DNA of 6,005 nucleotides from an uncultured Lachnospiraceae bacterium (GTDB lineage Bacteria > Bacillota > Clostridia > Lachnospirales > Lachnospiraceae), in the NCBI GenBank assembly GCA_902796045.1, contig CADBNQ010000147.1, positions 1 through 6,005 on the forward strand. The letters are read 5' to 3'. This document shows positions 1 through 3,803 of the stretch, in pieces (positions within the stretch are counted from its first letter, which is position 1; every line of letters starts with the position of its first letter). The notes below the pieces were generated by a model. It saw only the letters and a program-made list of their open reading frames with translations. It had not been told where the DNA came from and did no database searches. Both the position numbers and the translations under genes were made by a program.

Positions 1-517
1 GGCAGACCGGGATTCCTGCGGGGGAATCGTTAAGTGCCTGATCACCGGTATGCCTGCCGGTGTCGGAGAACCTGTTTTTGATAAACTTTCTGCCAGACTG
101 GGGCAGGCGGTCCTTTCCATAGGGGCAGTAAAGGGCTTTGAGATCGGAGATGGCTTTGCCGCGGCATTGTCCGGCGGATCAGTGAATAATGACTGTTTTT
201 CCGTCTCTGAAGGGGAAATTGTCAAGGAAACAAATCACGCCGGCGGGCTCCTGGGCGGCCTCAGTGACGGGTCAGACATCGTATTCAGGGCAGCATTCAA
301 GCCAACGCCCTCCATCAGCAGGCCCCAGCATACGGTGACCGTGGACGGCCAGGATACCATGTTAGAGATCCGGGGGAGGCATGATCCCGTCATCGTGCCC
401 AGAGCGGTCGTCGTAGTGGAGTGCATGGCTGCTGTCACCCTGCTGGACCTGCTCCTGATCAACATGGGAAGCCGAATGGATAAAGTGAAAGAGTATTATC
501 GATCAATCGATATCTAA
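1..517 (+). CDS. aroC: Chorismate synthase, C-terminal part (5' end outside window)
   Basis: Chorismate synthase makes chorismate from 5-enolpyruvylshikimate-3-phosphate, the last step of the shikimate pathway, using reduced FMN; it is a cytosolic homotetramer. The reading frame is open from base 2 (base 1 ends the previous codon), giving 171 visible codons, a little under half of the usual 360-390 residues. Family motifs seen, numbered from the first visible codon: DSCGG (4-8), PAGVGEPVFDKL (18-29), KGFEIGDGFA (44-53), TNHAGGLLGG (77-86), KPTPSISRPQ (100-109) and GRHDPVIVPRA (125-135), the last being a conserved signature near the flavin/substrate site. The ATG at base 50 is internal (the M of a TGMPAG stretch), not a start. 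The tail ends EYYRSIDI with a TAA stop. No intrinsic terminator is visible in the 64 bp before tgt. Identity is very secure; only the missing N-terminus limits the call. Confidence 0.96.
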   Translation, partial: ADRDSCGGIVKCLITGMPAGVGEPVFDKLSARLGQAVLSIGAVKGFEIGDGFAAALSGGSVNNDCFSVSEGEIVKETNHAGGLLGGLSDGSDIVFRAAFKPTPSISRPQHTVTVDGQDTMLEIRGRHDPVIVPRAVVVVECMAAVTLLDLLLINMGSRMDKVKEYYRSIDI

Positions 518-523
518 AACTTC

Positions 524-552
524 TCGACAAAGCATTTTCTTTGTGATAGAAT
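524..552 (+). promoter_or_regulatory. Sigma-A-type promoter for tgt-yajC
   Basis: The -35 box TCGACA (524-529, five of six to TTGACA) lies 17 bp from the -10 box TAGAAT (547-552), which also has an extended -10 TG at 544-545. Transcription would start near 558-560, about 23 nt ahead of the tgt ATG. The spacer holds a small inverted repeat, ACAAAG (527-532) and CTTTGT (539-544). The match is by eye; start-site mapping is not available. Confidence 0.65.
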
Positions 553-581
553 AGTCTCCGTATGTAAAGGTTGGGAAGAAT

Positions 582-1715
582 ATGTATACATTACTGACAA
601 GGGACGGACTGGCGAAGAGAGGACGTCTGGAGACAGTTCACGGGACCATAGAGACTCCTGTATTCATGAATGTCGGCACAGTCGGAGCGATCAAGGGTGC
701 CGTCAGTACGGATGATCTAAAGATGATCGGAACCCAGGTTGAGCTGTCCAACACCTACCATCTTCATGTCAGGACCGGAGATAAGCTGATCAAAGAATAC
801 GGAGGCCTTCACAGGTTTATGTCCTGGGACCGGCCCATCCTGACGGATTCCGGTGGATTCCAGGTCTTTTCCCTGGCCGGACTACGGAAGATCAGGGAAG
901 AAGGGGTCACCTTTCAGTCCCATATAGACGGACACACCATATTTATGGGCCCTGAGGAGAGTATACAGATTCAGTCCAATCTTGGATCGACCATCGCCAT
1001 GGCTTTTGATGAATGTCCCTCCAGTGTTGCTGAGAAATCATATATCAGAGATTCTGTGGACAGGACCACCAGATGGCTCGAACGGTGCAGGAGCAGGATC
1101 CGGGAATTAAACAGTCTTCCGGATACGGTCAATCCCCGGCAGATGCTTTTCGGCATCAACCAGGGAGGGATTTATGCTGATATCCGGATCGAGCATGCAA
1201 AAAGGATCGCCCAGATGGACCTTGACGGATATGCCGTAGGCGGTCTGGCCGTGGGAGAGTCCCATGAGGAGATGTATCACATCCTTGATGAGACGGTACC
1301 ATGGCTCCCTGCAGACAGACCCACTTACCTGATGGGGGTCGGGACTCCGGCCAATATCATCGAAAGTGTAGACCGGGGTGTGGATTTTTTTGACTGCGTC
1401 TATCCTTCCAGGAACGGAAGACACGGGCATGTTTACACCCACCATGGCAGATTGAATATGTTCAATAAGAAACATGAGCTGGATCACCGTCCTATAGAGG
1501 AAGGGTGCGGATGTCCCGCCTGCAGAAGTTACAGCAGGGCCTACATCCGCCACCTGCTTAAGGCGGGTGAGATGCTGGGGATGAGACTGTGCGTCCTTCA
1601 TAATCTCTATTATTACAACCATCTCATGGAGGAGATCCGGACTGCCATCGAAGAAGGCAGATATAAAGCGTTTAAACGATCCGCCCTGGAGGCTCTGATG
1701 ACTCCGGAGGATTAA
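582..1715 (+). CDS. tgt: tRNA-guanine transglycosylase (queuine/preQ1 tRNA-ribosyltransferase)
   Basis: This enzyme swaps guanine-34 in the wobble position of Asp, Asn, His and Tyr tRNAs (GUN anticodons) for preQ1, the base-exchange step of queuosine synthesis. The 377-aa length is normal for the bacterial family. Motifs visible: TDSGGFQVFSL at 88-98 with D89, AFDECP at 141-146 with D143 and C145, GINQGG at 191-196, GGLAVGE at 220-226 in the substrate pocket, DCVYPSRNGRHG at 271-282 with D271 as the predicted nucleophile, and a zinc site C309-x-C311-x2-C314 with H340, the same 25-residue gap as in the Zymomonas enzyme. The PEESIQIQSNLGSTIAMAFDEC-type middle section (cut by the motifs above) resembles Clostridia proteins. 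The ATG at 582 fits the family N-terminus (MYTLLTRDG...). Its ribosome site is mediocre: GGGAAG 3 nt away or AAAGG 11 nt away. It probably shares a transcript with yajC. Bacterial preQ1 use rather than salvage of queuine is assumed, as the sequence does not decide it. Confidence 0.96.
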   Translation: MYTLLTRDGLAKRGRLETVHGTIETPVFMNVGTVGAIKGAVSTDDLKMIGTQVELSNTYHLHVRTGDKLIKEYGGLHRFMSWDRPILTDSGGFQVFSLAGLRKIREEGVTFQSHIDGHTIFMGPEESIQIQSNLGSTIAMAFDECPSSVAEKSYIRDSVDRTTRWLERCRSRIRELNSLPDTVNPRQMLFGINQGGIYADIRIEHAKRIAQMDLDGYAVGGLAVGESHEEMYHILDETVPWLPADRPTYLMGVGTPANIIESVDRGVDFFDCVYPSRNGRHGHVYTHHGRLNMFNKKHELDHRPIEEGCGCPACRSYSRAYIRHLLKAGEMLGMRLCVLHNLYYYNHLMEEIRTAIEEGRYKAFKRSALEALMTPED

Positions 1716-1735
1716 GGGAAACTATCATAACAAGT

Positions 1736-1740
1736 GGAGG
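1736..1740 (+). promoter_or_regulatory. Ribosome binding site deciding the yajC start
   Basis: GGAGG ends 5 nt before the ATG at 1746. A GTG at 1734 in the same frame overlaps this site and therefore cannot be the start, which shortens the longest open frame by four residues. Confidence 0.8.
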
Positions 1741-1745
1741 TAATT

Positions 1746-2069
1746 ATGGGTAGTATGTTTTTAGCAGCCAATGCACAGAGTTCCATGATGATGATCGTTG
1801 TTTATCTGGTATTGTTCGGCGGGATCATTTATTTTATGACCATCCGTCCCCAGAGAAAACAGCAGAAGGAAAAAGAGGCACTTCACAGTTCCATGCAGCC
1901 GGGAGACAGTGTCCTGACCACCAGCGGCTTCTATGGGGTGATCATCGACATCATGGATGATACCGTTATCGTTGAGTTCGGAAGCAACCGCAACTGCCGG
2001 ATCCCCATGCAGAAGGACGCCATTGCAGCTGTTGAGAAGCCCAACCTGTCCAAGAAAGAAGAAGAATAA
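1746..2069 (+). CDS. yajC: Preprotein translocase accessory subunit YajC
   Basis: YajC is a small single-pass inner membrane protein that associates with SecDF and, through it, with SecYEG during protein export and insertion; its exact role is modest and it is generally dispensable. From the ATG at 1746 the product is 107 aa, a typical size. One membrane helix spans about residues 13-31, followed directly by the family signature FMTIRPQRKQQKE (30-42) and then a cytosolic domain with GDSVLTTSGFYGVI (53-66), also characteristic. The C-terminus is charged (KKEEE). It lies 30 bp after tgt with no terminator in between, the classic tgt-yajC order, and secDF follows 1.7 kb downstream with the SCIFF genes in the gap. 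The longer GTG start at 1734 is rejected because it falls on the ribosome site. Confidence 0.95.
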   Translation: MGSMFLAANAQSSMMMIVVYLVLFGGIIYFMTIRPQRKQQKEKEALHSSMQPGDSVLTTSGFYGVIIDIMDDTVIVEFGSNRNCRIPMQKDAIAAVEKPNLSKKEEE

Positions 2070-2071
2070 TC

Positions 2072-2100
2072 TTTTCAATACAACGGGTTTATGCTATAAT
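2072..2100 (+). promoter_or_regulatory. Extended -10 promoter for the SCIFF precursor gene
   Basis: A perfect -10 TATAAT (2095-2100) carries an extended TG at 2092-2093. A -35 TTTTCA (2072-2077) sits at the ideal 17-bp spacing, beginning two bases after the yajC stop codon. Transcription would start near 2106-2108. This gives scfA, and through partial readthrough scfB and secDF, expression independent of tgt-yajC. It is the best-looking promoter in the window, found by eye only. Confidence 0.72.
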
Positions 2101-2110
2101 GACCTAAATC

Positions 2111-2130
2111 GGGACCGGCAGCGGTTTCCC
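2111..2130 (+). promoter_or_regulatory. 5' leader hairpin of the scfA transcript
   Basis: GGGACCG (2111-2117) can pair with CGGTTTCCC (2122-2130) around a GCAG loop, leaving two unpaired T residues. It would start only a few nucleotides after the predicted transcription start. A hairpin at the extreme 5' end is known to protect Firmicute mRNAs from 5'-end-dependent decay, so a stabilising role is inferred. It lacks a T tract, so it is not a terminator. Confidence 0.4.
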
Positions 2131-2153
2131 GGTTTAAGACAGATTATCAAGTG

Positions 2154-2159
2154 AGGAGG
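2154..2159 (+). promoter_or_regulatory. Strong ribosome binding site of scfA
   Basis: A full AGGAGG lies 7 nt before the ATG at 2167, the optimal spacing. This is the strongest translation signal in the window and supports both the reality and the high expression of the small gene behind it. Confidence 0.85.
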
Positions 2160-2166
2160 CGCTGCT

Positions 2167-2313
2167 ATGAAACGTGTGAAGACACTTACCGGCAAGAAGA
2201 CCTATGCAGGCAGCATGTGCAAGGGTGGCTGCGGCGAATGCCAGACATCTTGTCAGTCAGCCTGCAAGACATCCTGTACAGTAGGCAACCAGACATGTGA
2301 GAATCATAAATAA
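2167..2313 (+). CDS. scfA: SCIFF ranthipeptide precursor (six-cysteine peptide ScfA)
   Basis: This 48-aa peptide is the predicted substrate of the radical SAM maturase downstream. SCIFF peptides are ribosomally made, post-translationally modified (RiPP) precursors found almost throughout Clostridia; their function is not settled. The N-terminus MKRVKTL matches the family leader start. The core runs from C22 to C44 and contains the family hallmark CQSACKTSCT at 29-38. Cysteines are C18, C22, C25, C29, C33, C37 and C44: seven rather than six, with C18 in a MCKGGC stretch just before the usual block. In the characterised Clostridium thermocellum pair (CteA/CteB, from memory) a thioether joins a Cys to the Thr five residues on; the equivalent here is C33 to T38. 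It has its own promoter, an AGGAGG site at ideal distance, and a 36-bp palindrome 17 bp after the stop. Identity is secure; the bond pattern is inferred. Confidence 0.94.
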   Translation: MKRVKTLTGKKTYAGSMCKGGCGECQTSCQSACKTSCTVGNQTCENHK

Positions 2314-2330
2314 AGCAGATTACTGCCAGG

Positions 2331-2366
2331 CAGATAGGGTGAACAGGTACCTGTTCACCCTATCTG
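2331..2366 (+). terminator. Perfect 36-bp palindrome, probable leaky terminator or mRNA 3' stem after scfA
   Basis: The arms CAGATAGGGTGAACAGGT and ACCTGTTCACCCTATCTG are exact reverse complements with no spacer; the centre is GGTACC. As RNA this gives a 16-bp stem with a GUAC tetraloop. It begins 17 bp after the scfA stop. The bases that follow are TTGTGCCCGG, not a real T run, so full intrinsic termination is doubtful. A more likely role is partial termination or a barrier to 3' exonucleases, leaving abundant scfA mRNA and less scfB-secDF mRNA. A two-fold-symmetric protein binding site is an alternative. Confidence 0.55.
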
Positions 2367-2427
2367 TTGTGCCCGGGAAGACAGGCAGGTCCGTCGCCGG
2401 ATAGATGATGAGCGGGTCTTGAATGAT

Positions 2428-2434
2428 GAGAGGA
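2428..2434 (+). promoter_or_regulatory. Ribosome binding site supporting a TTG start for scfB
   Basis: GAGAGGA ends 7 nt before the TTG at 2442. An in-frame TGA at 2427-2429 rules out any longer start, and no ATG or GTG lies between that stop and 2442, so TTG is the only start that keeps the conserved N-terminus. Confidence 0.75.
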
Positions 2435-2441
2435 TTTCGTT

Positions 2442-3803
2442 TTGGTACACCAGTATAAGAATAACGGATACAACATCGTGATGGATGTATGCAGCGGTGC
2501 TGTCCATGTGGTCGATGATGTAACCTATGATGTGATCGCGCTTTTTTCCGAGAAGAGCCCTGATGAGATCAGGAGGCTTCTGCCCTATGAGGACCAGGAG
2601 ATCGAAGAGGCCTTAGAGGAGGTCATTTCTCTGAAAGAAGAGGGCCTTCTTTTTTCTGAAGACATTTATGAGGAATATATTGAAGAAGTAAAGAACAGAA
2701 AGACCGTGGTCAAGGCCCTGTGTCTCCATATTGCTCATGACTGCAATCTTGCCTGCCGCTACTGCTTTGCGGGGGAGGGAGAGTACAAGGGAGACCGGTC
2801 TCTGATGAGCCCTGAGGTGGGACGGGCTGCACTGGATTTTCTTGTACAGAACTCCGGCAGCCGGCATAACCTTGAGGTGGATTTTTTTGGTGGTGAGCCC
2901 ACCATGAATTTTGATGTCGTCAGGGAGATCGTCCGCTACGGAAGAAGCCTGGAGGACAAGTACGATAAGCATTTCCGCTTTACGCTGACCACCAACGGCA
3001 TCCTGCTGGATGACGAGATCATGGACTTTGCCAACCGGGAGATGGACAATGTCGTCCTGAGCATAGACGGCCGCAAAGAGGTGAATGACTATATGCGGCC
3101 GACAAAGAACGGCAGGTCGAGCTATGACATCATCATGCCGAAGTTCATCCGTTTTGCGGAGTCAAGACAGCAGGAAAGATACTATGTGAGAGGTACATTT
3201 ACCAGGAGGAATCTGGACTTCTCCAGGGATGTGCTCCATCTGGCCGATGCCGGATTTAAACAGATTTCCATGGAGCCGGTCGTCAGCTCCCCCGAAGAGC
3301 CTTACAGCATCCGGGAAGAAGACCTCCCCGTGATATTTGAAGAGTATGACAGACTGGCCGCAGAGATGGTCAGCCGCAGCAGGGAAGGAAGATGGTTTAA
3401 TTTCTTCCACTTTATGATTGACCTGACCGGCGGACCCTGCGTGGCAAAGAGACTGTCAGGGTGTGGGAGCGGAACAGAATATCTGGCTGTCACCCCCTGG
3501 GGAGACCTCTATCCCTGCCATCAGTTTGTCGGTGAGAAGGATTATCTTCTGGGTGATGTCTATAAGGGGATAGAAAGAGCGGAGATCTGTGATGCATTCC
3601 GATCATGCAATGTATATACCAAGAAAAAATGCAGGGACTGCTTTGCCAGGTTCTACTGCAGCGGCGGATGTGCCGCCAATTCATATAAGTTCCACGGCAC
3701 CATAGATGACACCTGTGATCTGAGCTGTGAGATGGAAAGAAAAAGAGTCGAGTGCGCCATCATGATCAAGGCGGCACTGGCACAGGAAGGAGAAGATGAG
3801 TAA
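2442..3803 (+). CDS. scfB: SCIFF radical SAM maturase (thioether-forming, SPASM domain)
   Basis: This 453-aa enzyme is predicted to use S-adenosylmethionine and iron-sulfur clusters to build thioether links from cysteines of ScfA. Residues 1-80 form the peptide-binding N-terminal part (RRE-like, with the family-typical start MVHQYKNNGYNIVMDV). The radical SAM core begins about residue 92, with the cluster ligands C101-x3-C105-x2-C108 (CNLACRYC), FFGGEP at 148-153 contacting SAM, TLTTNG at 181-186 and LSIDG at 206-210. The C-terminal SPASM region supplies ligands for two auxiliary clusters: C341-x12-G354-x4-C359, then C397-x2-C400-x5-C406-x3-C410, then C425 and C429. C333 and C389 are further candidate ligands. 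It starts with TTG, fixed by an in-frame stop just upstream and by the conserved N-terminus. It follows scfA by 128 bp and overlaps secDF by 8 bp. All expected cluster ligands are present, so it should be active; the exact crosslinks are inferred from the family. Confidence 0.95.
   Translation: MVHQYKNNGYNIVMDVCSGAVHVVDDVTYDVIALFSEKSPDEIRRLLPYEDQEIEEALEEVISLKEEGLLFSEDIYEEYIEEVKNRKTVVKALCLHIAHDCNLACRYCFAGEGEYKGDRSLMSPEVGRAALDFLVQNSGSRHNLEVDFFGGEPTMNFDVVREIVRYGRSLEDKYDKHFRFTLTTNGILLDDEIMDFANREMDNVVLSIDGRKEVNDYMRPTKNGRSSYDIIMPKFIRFAESRQQERYYVRGTFTRRNLDFSRDVLHLADAGFKQISMEPVVSSPEEPYSIREEDLPVIFEEYDRLAAEMVSRSREGRWFNFFHFMIDLTGGPCVAKRLSGCGSGTEYLAVTPWGDLYPCHQFVGEKDYLLGDVYKGIERAEICDAFRSCNVYTKKKCRDCFARFYCSGGCAANSYKFHGTIDDTCDLSCEMERKRVECAIMIKAALAQEGEDE

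Noticed and set aside
498..511. ATCGAT repeated either side of CA at the end of aroC, as a possible terminator or site
   Set aside because: Falls in the last codons of aroC, has a two-base loop if folded and no T tract; most likely coincidental.
1107..1622. 171-codon open frame on the minus strand
   Set aside because: Lies wholly inside tgt, which has all family motifs; no ribosome site or recognisable domain. A shadow frame.
1957..2154. 65-codon plus-strand frame running past the yajC stop
   Set aside because: Mostly overlaps yajC in another frame, continues through the scfA promoter and leader, and has no ribosome site.
2406..2423. Tiny ATG-started frame (MMSGS, stop) ahead of scfB as a leader peptide
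   Set aside because: Five codons, no ribosome site, no regulatory codons; nothing supports translation.
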